Shown one piece after another: positions 46,701 to 58,592 of a stretch of 64,000 nt of DNA. This stretch comes from Xanthoparmelia taractica. Its lineage: Eukaryota; Ascomycota; Lecanoromycetes; Lecanorales; Parmeliaceae. Location of the stretch: assembly GCA_033085395.1 (NCBI GenBank), contig JANQBS010000090.1, positions 1-64,000 of the forward strand. Reading direction: 5' to 3'. Under the pieces are notes generated by a model. It saw only the letters and a list, made by a program, of their open reading frames with translations. It searched no databases and had not been told where the DNA came from. Numbering within the stretch: position 1 is the first letter of the stretch; every line of letters begins with the position of its first letter. The position numbers were made by a program, and so were the translations under genes.

Positions 46701-47924
46701 TTGAGGTGATACAGCGTCACGCCTTCTTTTTCGTTGTGAGCTCTGAATAGCTTCCGCTCTCCGTGTCAGTCTCCGTACGGCTTGGGGTACCCAACCTGCA
46801 CCAGTCCTTGTATTTGCTGAGCTCAAACCAGGAGATCCTTGGGACCTTAGATTGGAAGGGCGCGAGTTTTGAGTGATATGGGCAGCGGAGGACGAATCGC
46901 TTGGGGAAGGCGCATCGGGTCTGCCTCTCCTGAGTGACGCAGATGCTTGCGAGGATTTGCGTGTAGAAGGGGTCTTCAGCTTCACTACTAGCGAAGGCTT
47001 CGCCAGTCGCTTCCGCTCGCGTCCAGTTGAGGCTGAGTGTCGCTGTCTTGGGGCTCCTATCGCGAACGTTTCGTTCAGACTTGGTCGATCCAGCGTTGAA
47101 GTCAGGGGCCCCGGAATGCCAAGTCGGCCTTCCTGGTTAGGTGACACCGGGTTTGGAGCGGTAACATGTGGGCTATGTGAGCCATTTCGGGCATCTTCGA
47201 GATCAAAATAGGGGAGCAGAGCGGGATAGACGTCGGCATGTCCGTCTTCGCCCGGATCTTCTGCGGCCGTGCTGGCGGCCAAAGGATGTTGGAACCATGA
47301 CTCATCGTGTGGGTCTGATACATCAAAGTGCATTCCACGAGCGGTCAGACTTTGCCTATAAGGAGGGCGATGGGCCGGAGCCATCCACGATGACTGACCG
47401 CTGGCATGAACACGCGCTAACGGTGGGACAGGGTCATTTCCTGGCAACGGTGACTGCGCAGGATCTGATGGCTGTCGAGGAATGTCCAACACCTCTGGGT
47501 CCATTCTCCCAGCCGCTATCTCTTGCACCATATATTCTTCGGATGTATGGGGAGCATACGGGTTGTACTGATTTCCATCCGAGCCAAACTGGCTGTCCAA
47601 GGGCCGAGTCCGCATGTTTGCGCTTCCTTGACTAGCATCCAAATCATTTTGATTGTCCAAAGAGCGGTATCGAGCGAGGGCCCTTTCTTCATGTTGGGCC
47701 CAGAAAGCGGCAACCCTAGCATTTGACTCTGACAACTCCTCTGGAGTCATACGTGCCCTGGCTTCATCATCAAGATCGATCAGGCGCTGGGCAGGATCGG
47801 CAGCGTTCCATCCATCATTCGAGCTTTCGGAGATATTGACAGCCGGGGAATCTGCTCCACGAGTGAGCCTGTTGTCCTGGGCATTGGCATGGCCACTAAA
47901 GCCGCCGTAGTGTGCATGAGCCAT
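43721..47924 (-). CDS. Large F-box protein with disordered N-terminus
   Basis: Four exons (47924-46652, 46603-45908, 45854-45744, 45687-43721), all joined in phase 1 by introns of 48, 53 and 56 nt, give 1348 aa. Residues 1 to about 430 are Ser/Pro/Arg-rich and likely disordered, with basic patches such as RKRRRD. An F-box follows at about 584-630 (SLPLEVFHNIAGYLSRDDLL...), then a short Lys/Gly run (KGKGKAKGK). A long C-terminal region, partly leucine-rich-repeat-like (LPHVEHLTLTNCWI, AKLRTLTLDSVSL), probably captures substrates. The F-box would bind Skp1 of an SCF ubiquitin ligase; the substrate is unknown. The N-terminal extension is unusually long for an F-box protein. It could be a separate gene fused by my model, but the shared phase and lack of a stop or start between them favour one gene. 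Confidence 0.8.
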
Positions 47925-50094
47925 GGTAGGGAGCGGCAGAGATGACTACTGAGAAGAGGAAGGACGAGGGTATTCTATTGTAGGGATCGTCAGCATGGCC
48001 TTGATCTTGAGTTGCCATTGAAGCAGCTTTGCTCTCTCTTTCATACATACCGTAAAAGCTAGTCTATCATGCTTGCTGCTCCTGAGAGTGAACCCCTGGG
48101 CTGTAAGGTGATTCTGTGGGTATATCTACCTGTCGCTCTGCTCTCATGTTCTGTGTCTACAACCAAGCTTGGACTCCTAGGCTAGAGTTTCTGAGCATCA
48201 AATTCGGTCCAGTAAGCTTCAGTAGCATACAGCTAGTCTTATGATGGAAGTTAGAGAGGTGTCGACCTCGATCAAGGCTAGGATTGCGCAACTTTGCTCG
48301 ATTGAGACAGATTTCGGTATGAAAAGCTTGTCAATGACAGGTACACGTTGAACAGAAGCAGCTAGAAGAGGCATATAGTGGGAGGGATTATATGCAGGTA
48401 TGTGCATATTAGCTGCTGGTTGATTCTTGTGCTGCATGAACTGGTCTCACTCCATAAGGCGTCAGTAGCGCCTTGGCATCGAAACCTCGAGCTCGTAAGG
48501 TTAGCTCGGGTAGCTGCTTTCAGACATTGGTGCATGTCTGCAAGACCTCCAGTCTTCCAGAGCAGTACCATTCATTCCTACTGCAATTTGATACCGCCAC
48601 ACTCTCGAACTTCATCGCCGTCACTCTATTTTGCAACGTGAAAATTGCTGGGCTCCGCTAATCATGTTCTAAAGTAGCACGCTGATGCCGGAACAACAAG
48701 CTCTCCACCCTGGTCTTCCAGTCCGTGGTGACGTCAAAATCCTTAGTATCAGCTACGGTGTTCAAGAAAGCCAAGGGTTACCTCAAGCTCCAGTGAACGA
48801 ATGCTCATCTTCTCTGCCAGAAGTCTTGATCATGTTCCTAAAGAAGCTCTTTGGGCTCTATGACCAGGGCCAAACTCATGAGAGTACTGCTACTAATCCT
48901 CGGTACCCCAGTGTTTTTTACATTTCGGTTAACATGCGCGCTACCTCGAAAACTTCTTAGGAAAGCACTTCGGGTTCCCAAATGTCTACACACTCTTCTT
49001 CTTTACACGCAACTTGGAGAGGCCGCTCAAATGCTTCTGGCTGCACAGACCGCCTCTTGTCCGATATCAGCACGAAGTCATAGTACGACAATAGCGGTGG
49101 TGACGGATATTGTTTGAGGAGCTGCAATGTTCGTTGATGGTAATCAAAGTAACCTTTCTAGTCTGCCAACTCAACAGTGAACATGAGGCTTCAGAAATAT
49201 CATGGATGATAGGTCATAGCCTGCAGACTGTGTGGCCTCAAGATCGCATGTTCGCGTTGGTATAACCGTCTTGAATAAATTTCAGGAAGTTCGGGATTGT
49301 GTTGGTTTTGGTGTCAATTACGTACCCATATGAGGAATCTTTGCTACCGGCTGTCGCCCAAAGGATATAATATGCCAATCGCCGTTTGCTTAAAAGTGCA
49401 ACGCTCATACAATAAATAGCCTCTCAAGAACTCCAGGCCTTGAACATCGTGTGTGAGAGCGGTGTTGACGCAGTCCACTCTCAAAAGTGATTTTTCTGCT
49501 CTCCTCCCGTGAAAATCGGAGTCTATTCCGCTTCTGTACCTGAATCCACGGTACGTGCTTATCTTACTGCAACGAGCCGTACTCCTCGGCTCCAGCTTGA
49601 GTACCCGCCCCGCAATCCCTCCGCTCGGTGCCATTGGCATGTTCCTTTGCCCACCTAAGTGGTTGCTGGGAACCTAGGGGTTATTTAATATATACGACTC
49701 TAGCTTGTTGCTCGAAAGAGGCTATCCCATCACTTTCTTCCTATAATTCAGCGCCTCTTTTCCCGATCTTTCCGGCTCCATGGAGAGATCTTGATAAGAC
49801 CAAACGAATTACTTGGAACAATTTTGGATCACACTGTCCGGTCTTTAACAAGCAACAAATTCCTCTAGTACCCTAAAGAGCATAACGACTTCGGGTTACC
49901 GTCTATTACTGTATATCGGATAGGTTTGCGGGCCCATACGCGGACGGACAGTCTTCACGACCTGCAGATTCACCGCCTCCTGGGACTAGCGGAAAAAGCA
50001 GAGAGGCAAGGAGGTGTATAGACTTAAAGGGAGCGTTTCATAGCCCTCATTTTACCGGGAGAAACCCTTATGTTTCAGTACCATCCATTTCACA
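47925..50094. other. Intergenic, no gene recognised
   Basis: Promoter of the F-box gene on the left. Short frames around 48685-49117 have no recognisable family. Nothing else noted before the MFS remnant. Confidence 0.5.
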
Positions 50095-51148
50095 TCATGA
50101 AGTTATTCCGGTCGACCAGTACACCACCGAAGACCCTGCTAATCTACAGAACTAGTCAAGCAAGAAGAAAGCTTTTGTCGCTCTCTAGATCTGCTATGAA
50201 TCCACCTTTTCATCTGCAAAGAGCCAGCTTCTTTACTGACTTACTCATTGCTTCAATACGTGTGCGGTGGATCTCGTAACCGCAATTGTTACGCCATCGG
50301 AATCAGGAGTAATGAGTGCCTTTGAAGTCGGCCCTACAGTAGCAACTCTAGAGCTAGCATTATATGTTCTCGGCTATGGCATCGAACCTCTTTGTGCTCT
50401 CCTATAAGCGAGAATACATGTACTCATTCCTTTATGTTATACTTACGATAGGGTCAAGGCAGACGGATTAAGTGTAGCCCATTATTGGCCGCAACTCGCC
50501 CATTCTTGTGACCTTGCCTTCGTCATCTTATGTGTGCTAAGCGATGCAGATTCTCGCTTAAGATCCAGCTATCATACCTCTTTGGTCTACGGGATTTACT
50601 ATTCCATCTCCGAAGTGTTCTCACTGGTATAGATTAATCCTTAGCACTACAATGCCGGACAAACGGGACTAATATTCCTATCTATCGCTGATGTTACTGC
50701 CCTAGCCCTCAACATGGGATTTCAGCTACTTGCACTTCGTACTTGCACCAAAAGTCAAAGCCAATGGCTTCGGTCCTCCTGAACAACGCCTCTTGTCAGC
50801 TTTACACGCTTCCTCCCTTCCGCCAACCGGCCTCTTCCTCTTCGGTTGGATGGCAACCGGCCACATTCATCGTATCGCTAGCATTGTCCGCATCGGCATT
50901 TATGCCTCTGTCTTCATTGTCCTGCAGTGCATTGTCCTCTACGTACCATTGACCTACACGCAGTACGCGGCTGCCCTTTTCGCCAGCAATGATTGTACAA
51001 GATCTGCAGTCGCGGCAGGGGCTATCTTGTTTGCGAGACCCTTGTATTTGATTTTGGGGATTGTGACGGGGGGATCACCTTACTGGCAACCATCACGGTA
51101 GCACTTGTGGCGGGGAGCGTGTTTCTTGTAAAGTGTCTTGGCACGTAG
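50095..51148 (+). pseudogene. Decayed MFS transporter (DHA1 / polyamine-multidrug type)
   Basis: Pieces of a 12-helix DHA1-like transporter appear in order across three frames. VDQYTTEDPANLQN is followed by a TAG where the family has the Trp of QNW, then SSKKKAFVAL. TPSESGVMSAFEVGPTVATL and ALYVLGYGIEPL (about 50275-50395) match helices 1-2. SLVYGIYYSISEVFSLV, stop, HYNAGQTGLIFLSI (about 50580-50690) matches helices 7-8. The longest intact frame (50730-51101) covers FGPPEQRLL, TGLFLFGW and YAAALFASNDCTRS, the C-terminal helices. A final frame change gives GGITLLATITVALVAGSVF. Several stops and frameshifts rule out function. The Trp-to-TAG change is a G-to-A transition, as repeat-induced point mutation would produce, but one site proves nothing. 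Confidence 0.75.
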
Positions 51149-51572
51149 GGCTGAACCCGCATCGTTTACGTGCCCGTGTCAGCCCATGGGATGATTTACT
51201 TTTGAAAATACTTGCTCAAATCTTCAGAGTGATATTATTGTAGCAGATGGGACCTGAGAAGATTTTCTTCGGGATTGAGATGCTGGAAGACGCCAAATCT
51301 GACATGAGAAGCCAAGGCCTCTGGTGGTACGTAGCAAGTCACGCTTCACCAGAGACCCATGCGCATGAAAAATCAGGGCGTTCCAGCCTCCCCCATAGCG
51401 AACATATAAGCAAAGCGAATCCCCAGCTCAATTTTCACCCTTTCACACACTCTGTCGGCACGCCAAGACCGGTCAAATCATCTCGTATCCTATCGATTCT
51501 TTCAGCCTCGTCGCAAGTGAGACTTTTGCCAGCACATCATCAACGCCACGTCGCCCTCTCTGCAAACCAATC
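51149..51572. other. Promoter region of C2H2 paralogue 2
   Basis: No coding signal I trust; contains the upstream DNA of the C2H2 gene. Confidence 0.45.
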
Positions 51573-52557
51573 ATGACCTCCGGAACCTTCGAAATGGACA
51601 GCTGCATGCCTGATTTGATGGATGATTTCGATTTCGGGGCCTTCCTCAACTTTCCGCCTGATGATGTCGATCAGGGCGGTGAGGATGGGTGAGCCTTTTT
51701 TTTTATTGGCTGACACGAGGGCTAGATTTGGGGCTGTTCAGGCATCTAAATTGATGCCGGAAGCGTGTGACGAGCAACGCACGGATGAATCAGGGCCTTC
51801 TTACATCTCTACTCTTGGTGGCTCTTCTGGAAATTCTGAGGCTCGTCAGAGCACAGATAACCAGCCTTGCGTCAAGAATGTGTCACCAGAAATTGATTTT
51901 GGAGCAGACAATTTCTACGCTGGGGCGGTCGATCCCAGTGGATATTCGCAACCAGAGTATCCCACTGTGTTGAAGACGGCCGGATCGGAAACGATTGCCA
52001 CGGACGACTGCGGAGAAGCATGCACCGTCGCGCCCATTCAAGAGCCGTCTGTGTCTTTCGCTCCTGACCTGCCAAATGGTTCGAGCTCTCAAGAGGATTG
52101 CACTTGTATCAGCTGCCTTAAAATTGGCAAAGACTTTGCCCATGCTTGGCTTAAGAATACTAGAAGTTTCATGTGCCGTTTTCCGGGCTGCCAGACTTCC
52201 GTCCCGTCCTGGAAGTCCTTGAGTGATCATGAAAAAAGCCACTACGGCCAAACGGGAAAGTATATATGTCTCGAGCAGACCTGTCAAGTCGCCACCAAGA
52301 ATTTTGGTGACCTCAAACGCCACGACAAAGCCAAACATTGCTCCAATCCTACCAAAGAGCAATTCCCATGCCCCGTGCTCTGGTGCAAGTACAGCGGTAA
52401 CAACGGTTTTACACGCAAGGACAAGCTCAAGAGCCATTACAAGAACATCCACGAAGGGAAGCCTGGACCCGTCAAGGCCGGCCGAGTCATTAAGCCGGCT
52501 ACACTCAAGCCTCAGGTCTCTGGTCGTGAAGGCAGCGCCGGAAAACAGAAAGAGTAA
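51573..52557 (+). CDS. C2H2 zinc-finger protein, paralogue 2 of 3
   Basis: Exons 51573-51688 and 51720-52557, 317 aa. Two in-frame ATGs exist, 51573 and 51594; the latter lies in the same context (CGAAATGGA) as the start of paralogue 3. Exon 1 encodes an acidic N-terminus with DDFDFGAFLNF and ends QGGEDG, like the ends of exon 1 in the two paralogues. The intron would be only 31 nt (GTGAGC, poly-T, ATTGGCTGACACGAG), joined in phase 2. A Ser/acidic region follows, then the cysteine cluster CTCISC and fingers FMCRFPGC...SDHEKSH, YICLEQTC...LKRHDKAKH and FPCPVLWC...KSHYKNIH. The tail is Lys/Pro-rich. It is about 600 bp upstream of paralogue 3 in the same direction, pointing to tandem duplication. 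Confidence 0.78.
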
Positions 52558-53165
52558 GAGAATTGGCTGCTGTTGTGGGAAATGGGGAGACTGGAGAGAT
52601 GCAAGCACTCACGGGGGATGCTGCGAGTGCTCCAGTGGTTCGAACAGTACAACGATCTTTGGGAAATCCAACAGTCTTCCCCGAAACACACTTTTTCTTT
52701 TGACGGCCTATTCGTTTTGCTCTCTTGGGTAGATCGTATTCCTTTTTTTACATTCATGAGTATACGCAGTCTTTACCGCACGTCAGCGAGACAATGATCA
52801 AGTAATGCAGATGTGGAGACCCTAAACAGTCATAGCAGAGCCGAGAGTACCAGAATGTCAATTCAATCCTCCAGCGTAGTAATAGTTTTGTTCATACAAA
52901 AACAGTCTAGTCAATATTCTACTATCCAAATGCGCCCCTCGAGCCTCTGCCTTCTGCCCTCCGCGAACATATAATCCGTCTCCCTCTCCCAGCTCTCTTC
53001 GCACCCTTTCACCACAGATACCTGCACGCCAAGGCCCCCAAGCGCAGCTCTCATTTGCTGCCCACTTTCTTGCACAACTCCTCAGCCTCGTCCTTTTAGC
53101 GGGGCGCACACTGCCAACGCATCAACGCTCTTCCCGCAAGCCAAAAGGGCGCACTTGATCTCGAA
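52558..53165. other. Spacer between tandem C2H2 genes
   Basis: No gene recognised; 3' flank of paralogue 2 and promoter of paralogue 3. Confidence 0.5.
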
Positions 53166-54126
53166 ATGGAGGGCGTTCCGTTTGATTGGAACGACTATCT
53201 CAGCTCTGAAGGACTTTCTGACATTGTTCCTACGGGATCCGGCATGCAGGGTGGTCAGAGCGGCCAGGATGGGTAGGAGCTCTTTTTTTTTTATTGGCTG
53301 ACACAGGGGCGCAAGTTGGCAATACTCACCTTCAATGACCACGGAGGCACGGACTCCCATGCATGAGTGGCACGATCAGCAGCTCGCGAGCCGGCACAAC
53401 TCTGACAATGCCGATGAGTCTCAGGGATACAACACCGCTGGACTCAGCCCCTCAGACCACGAGGAAGACTTGATCTCGTTTGCTCACAAGTATGATCCTA
53501 TTGCAAGCCAAGACCAGTATCGGCACCATGGCAGTATAAGCAACCTTGAGATATCAGAAGCTAGGTTTGATCCCGCTCCACCTGAACAGGCGCCAAGCTC
53601 CATTGCCTTTCCGTTCGGGACAGGGTCAGATGCTTTCACGCAAGAAGTTCATGATCTGGGGGATCTTTTAGCTGACCAAATTTGCACCTGCGCGTTTTGT
53701 CTCGACTGTAGTTCCAAGATTCTAGACGCGTGTAAGGAATGGCAGGATGAACACCCTGAGTCTCGATTATGGACCTTTGGCTGCCGCGTTACTGGTTGTC
53801 AATGGACCACAAGAAAGGACATGTTTTGGGTGTGGTATCATGAGAGACAGAGCTCCCATTACGGCAAGCCTGGAGATTATAGATGCCGTGAGGCCAATTG
53901 CAAATTCATGACTAAACGCTTCGGGGACCTAAAACGTCACTGTTCGTCCAAGCATTGCATCAAACCCAGAAACCTCAAATGCCCCGTCCTCAGCTGCAGA
54001 TACCACCAGGACGGCTTCGCACGCAAGGACAAGCTCGACAGTCACTACCAGAAGGTCCATGGAGGAAAGTCTCAGCCTGGCAAGCCAAACCAAGCCATCA
54101 AGCCCAAGGTCGGAGACAATGCTTAA
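53166..54126 (+). CDS. C2H2 zinc-finger protein, paralogue 3 of 3
   Basis: Exons 53166-53272 and 53307-54126, 308 aa. Exon 1 encodes MEGVPFDWNDYLSSEGL and ends SGQDG, matching its paralogues. The 34-nt intron (GTAGGA donor, poly-T, ATTGGCTGACACAG) shares about 18 identical bases with the intron of paralogue 2 and is also phase 2. Downstream, the cysteine cluster is CTCAFC. The fingers are FGCRVTGC...WYHERQSSH, with a longer and less regular spacing, YRCREANC...LKRHCSSKH, and LKCPVLSCRY...DSHYQKVH with GFARKDKL. Finger 1 has diverged most among the three genes, so binding specificity may differ. Nucleic-acid binding is the inferred role. Confidence 0.78.
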
Positions 54127-54246
54127 GTGGAACAGCTTGAAGGTCCCCACCTGCAGCAGCGTTGGCCAGCAACAACTAGCTACCCAAGAACGTTTGACGG
54201 GAGATTTATTAGAACTCTGCTTGCACTGTGCTTCCACCTGTTTCTG

Positions 54247-54590
54247 TCAACAGGAGTATGCCTTTGTTTTCAAATCCCCCATGATTTTTGGCAGTCGCTT
54301 CCTTGCCTCACAGTCATTACAGACTTTGATGTGCGAGAAGGATAGGAGGGTTATGCTTGCACTGTGCGTCCCACTTGGTTTCCCCTCACAGTCACTACAG
54401 AAACTGGTGCGCGCAAAGGAAAGGAGACTTGTATTTGCCTTATTCTTCCATTTGGTCCTCTCTTCCAATTATACACCTTCGTTTCAATACATGAACAGCG
54501 ATCCTGTATTTCCTCACAGTCGTGACAGAACTTGATGCGCGAGAAGCAATGATGGCTGCCGCATGAGGGTGTCTTTGTGCGCTGCACCAC
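54247..54590. repeat. Three degenerate direct repeats coding CxxC-like peptides on the minus strand
   Basis: The block CTCACAG...ACAGA...GCGA recurs at about 54307, 54385 and 54513. On the minus strand the copies read HIKVCNDCE, RTSFCSDCE and RIKFCHDCE, in different frames. Spacing is irregular (about 78 and 128 nt). It lies directly after C2H2 paralogue 3. It may be a decayed fragment of a cysteine-repeat gene or simple repeat decay. Confidence 0.5.
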
Positions 54591-56099
54591 TTTGGATATG
54601 GCTGGTCAGATAGTCAACAATAGAATCATATGCGGCCAGCAAACTACCCTTTCATACAACACTGGCCTGGCGCCCTCCACGAGTCCTACTTCCTTCCAAG
54701 CGTGCCCTTCATTACCATTTTCCCATCACACAAAGCCTCCATCCATCCACACAAAACGCAAAAATTAGCAATCTCTTCAACTCGCAAACATACTCCCCCC
54801 TCGCCCCTAACCCCCTACCTGCCCAACCACCAACCCTTCCTCCAGCTAAACAGTCAAAAAGACGACCTCACATTCCATCCTAACCACACTCACAGCTACT
54901 TACCTACACCACCAAACCCCCACCGTCGCCCTCATCCAAACCAACCCAATCGTTCAACCTCCCGTCTCAACCAAAGAAAAGGAATCCCTCCTCGCAGTCC
55001 ATCCACAATCCAAGCTTCAGCATCCTCGCCACGTCTATACCAAAACGCTGCGTGAGAATATTACATCACATACACCCCACCAGAGCAGCAAGAGCTCAAT
55101 ACCCCCTATACTGCACCCTCCCCGCTATCCCCACCTCCCTTTCGTTTCCCCCCTCCCCTTCCCCTTTCCCCCTATCCATACCCCCCCCTTCTCCCCCCTT
55201 TCCCCCTCCTCAACCCCTCTCCTCTCTCCCTTCTTCACCCCCCACCGGACTCCCATCTTCCCACATAAACAAACAACTACCCTCACACCTCCATTCCTCC
55301 CCCCCCCTCCTTCCCTTACTCCCCTCCCTCCCTCCCTCCCTCCCTCCCTCACTCTCAAATTCCTTTCCTTTCAAATCCTTTCCAAACGACAACATATCAA
55401 AACACCAAGCGAACGCATCCAGATCAGAAGCTAGAGATGCACGCCGTACGAGGTACGTGGCACTCACGGTCTTGATCTTTATGTTTCGGGTATAGATGGA
55501 GGTAGTCGTTTGATTGAAAGGGGGGAGGGTGAGAGGGAAGATGGAAGAGAAAAGGCGTAAGGATATTAAGGAGTAAGGGAAGAAAAGGGAAGGGGAAGGA
55601 AAGAGTAGGGAAAGGGGGAAAAAAAAAATTAAGAATAAAGGGGGTAAGAAAGGAGTAAAGAACTTTTCGAGCGAGAGTGAGATGAGGGCGAGAGAGTGAG
55701 AGTGAGAGTGAGTGAGAGGGAGAGGGAGAGAGATGGGGGGGAGGTCTGGTGGCGGAGTGCTTGGGAAGGATAGGATATGGGGGGCTGCTATTAACGACTG
55801 CTTTGTCCCTTTGGGGCTGGGGAATATCGCGGGTGGGTGCTATGGCAAGGAGGTAATGTCAGCTCACATGGGCGATGAGGGAGACTTGGTTTGTGAAGAA
55901 TAGGTAATGATATGCAATAGGAATAGCAAGCTATGTACAAGATTAAATCATAAAAGACGTATGTATAGACTTCGATTAAGGAAAACTTATGTGCAAGAAT
56001 CGAATAAACGAACGTCCATCATCCTCCGCTTTTGCCATGCAGAAGCATTTCTTCAATAGCGACAGTCCCTCCCAACCGCCCAAACTGCAAGCAGCTCCT
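54591..56099. other. Low-complexity intergenic region
   Basis: C/T-rich from about 54700 to 55380, including (CCCT)n near 55320-55350, then G/A-rich from about 55490 to 55740. Open frames here are composition artefacts (poly-Pro/Ser on plus, poly-Gly/Glu on minus). No gene recognised. Confidence 0.6.
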
Positions 56100-58592
56100 T
56101 CAAGCCTCCTCGAACAACGCTATCGTCTGACAAAAGTTGGACATGTTGTCTTCCCCTTTCACGACGCCCGTACCATCAACAGTGACCATGTTCGTACTCG
56201 CCTTGGTGCTCAGTGCCCAGAGGTAGACCTCGCTACTGCACTCAATGCTGACCATGTTGAGTTGACAGCTCTCGGTAGCGAGGCACGTCTGCCCGTAGTT
56301 GTCGAAGAAGCTGTACAAGCCAGCGCCATAGACAAGGATATCGGTGGAAGCGAAAACGCGCACACCCCACGCTTTTTCGCAGCCGGCGTCGCCGTTGCAA
56401 TTGCTGAAGTCGGGATCGAAGTACGTGTCGCTGGGTTGGAAGCCGCCGTTGAGAGCTGTGGGATTGGACTGCATGTATGGCGTTTCGGATTGAAGGACAC
56501 CGGCGTAGACATTTTGCGCATTGGCGAATTCAAAATTGTAAAGCTGGCTGTGTTCGGAGCTGGTGCCGTACATCCAGACTGGTCCTTGCGATTCGACGAG
56601 GACGCCGCGGCCATTGTAGATGTTGATCTGGTTGTGATCCGAAAGGTCGAGCTCGTGGTCAGCGACCCACATCCAATTATTCTCAAGGTAAATGGTCGCT
56701 TTGGTGGTGACATGCAGGAGCAAAAAGGCACCTTCGCAGTTCGGATTGTAGTTGGCTGTGACGGCGGGGTTCTTGGCGCAGGTGTTGCTTTGCAAGCTAG
56801 TCCCGGCCGAGCCACCGATGCGGAAATGGACGTCCCACATGCCTGACGCGCCTTGAGAGGTTTCGGCAACGTTCCACTCAACCATGATTGCGCCTGGGGC
56901 TGGGCCTTTAGTCTCAAAGATGAGATCACTCATTTCGACCGCACCAGTGTCACCTGGTTGGCCGACTTGAAAGACGGGAGCTGGTGATGCTTGATTGGCA
57001 AACGCAGTACCGGAGGCCATGATCAGGGGCCATATCTCCCCAGTCATCTTGATGTTCTTGGGGACTTTGATTGTGGAAGTGACAACGTAGGCACCGTGGT
57101 CAAAGTAGAGAATCTGACCAGAGGTGAGGCTGTCCATGGCCTTTTGCAAGGCGGCAGTGTCATCCGACACTCCGTCACCTTTGGCTCCGGCTGATTTGAC
57201 GCTGACGAAAGATGAGGACGGGACACCTTCATACTGGGGCTTGGAACGCTCGAAGATCTTGGAGCCATCCATGAGCACGGCGGGCTTGGTAGGTGCGGTC
57301 AATGACCCTTGGATCGCCGTGCTCGAGGCTGAAGCAGCCGCACTTGCGCATGCTGCGGCAGATGCAGTGCCGTCATCCCCGGTAGTATAAGCCTTACCTT
57401 GGGCCCAGGACGACACAACGGAGCCACCTGCGAGGATCGTTGCCCCAGTGTAGCTAACTATGGCATCGGTGCTGCCGGTGAAATCGACGTTGTCGATGAC
57501 GAGCGTGTTGCCGGCGGGTGGAGTGTTGCCACTGAGACTGAAGGCTGTAACGATACCTTTGGGCGTATTCACGAACTTGCTGTCTTGGACTAGGACGGAG
57601 CCCACAGTCTGGTCTGCCGGGACGTTTGACATGTTGACGCCAACGCCACAATTGTTGACCGTGATAGACTTGAGGTTCCATACCCAGTTCCAGTTCATAT
57701 AGACGGCGGTATTGCAATTGTTGAAGGTCAAGTTCCGGGTAGTAAACTGCTGGTTTCCAACAAACATGCCGTAGTTGCCCCCATTGAAGACCAAGTCAGC
57801 ATAGAATCCACCCGAACCGTTGTCCATGAAGATCCCATTTTGGGTGCCACCTTGAGCCATTTCAAAAACAATGTTCTGCAGGCTGGTAGCCTGAGCAACT
57901 TGCCAACTAAGTACATTTCGAGTCAGCATTTCCATTTGTAGATATACTTCAATTACAAAGCAACAAAGCAACTTTGGGAAGCGATGGGGAGTGAGAAGGG
58001 TGGGAACTTACTGGATGGCGGCATTCGCATTACTGGAGGTGATGTCAATGACAAAATTCCGGACTTGGCGAAAGAAGTTGTTTTGATTGGTGTACCAGTT
58101 GCCGTTGGACCCGTATGGGTCAGAATCGATAACGGCGATACCTGTGAAGCTGGCTGCCGCTTTGATTGTGGGAAGCGTAACCGCATCGCCCACAAATTGA
58201 GTGTAATAGTACTGGATGAGTGGCGCGCTGACGAGGTACGTTCCCGGTGGAAAGTAGATGAGAGCTGGGGTTACGGTACTGGAGTCGCAGCCTTCACCGC
58301 AGCGGTTGCCATCACTGATGGCGGCGTTGATGTTTGCGGTGTCGTCGGTCTTACCGTCACCAGTCGCACCATAGTCCTGTACATTGCGGAATACTTTGTA
58401 AGACGAGTCGCCAAACGCAGCAGTACCTTGGCGCTGGATGTTGGCAAGCCAGTACGATGATGAGGTCGAGGCTACTTTATTATGAGTGGTGGCGTTGCTC
58501 GTCACTGGCACAGCTTCAACCGGTGAAGTCGAGACCGAAAGAATGAGGACGCGAAGGGTAAGGAACAGGGCTGCTGCTGAAAAGGTGACCAT
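56100..58592 (-). CDS. Secreted GH55 beta-1,3-glucanase (exo-glucan 1,3-beta-glucosidase)
   Basis: Two exons (58592-58012 and 57906-56100) separated by a 105-nt intron give 795 aa, normal for GH55. A signal peptide covers about residues 1-27 (ending SPVEA). The twin right-handed beta-helix domains each begin with the pectate-lyase-like FRNVQDYGATGDGKTDDT and SVKSAGAKGDGVSDDTAALQ motifs. Other blocks typical of the family are IHWQVAQATSLQNIVF (Ile-His formed across the splice), GMFVGNQQFTTRNLTFNNC, GAIMVEWNV, GMWDVHFRIGG, and LENNWMWVADHELDL. It should release glucose or short oligomers from beta-1,3-glucan outside the cell, in wall remodelling, mycoparasitism or nutrient use. An antisense open frame of 285 codons at 55989-56846 is only a shadow. 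Confidence 0.95.

Noticed and set aside
54630..55495. Two long plus-strand frames rich in Pro, Ser and Thr
   Set aside because: They follow from the C/T-rich composition of the stretch; no start context, motif or splice pattern supports a gene.
55989..56846. 285-codon open frame on the plus strand
   Set aside because: It is antisense to the GH55 coding exon and exists because of that gene's codon use; no family motif.
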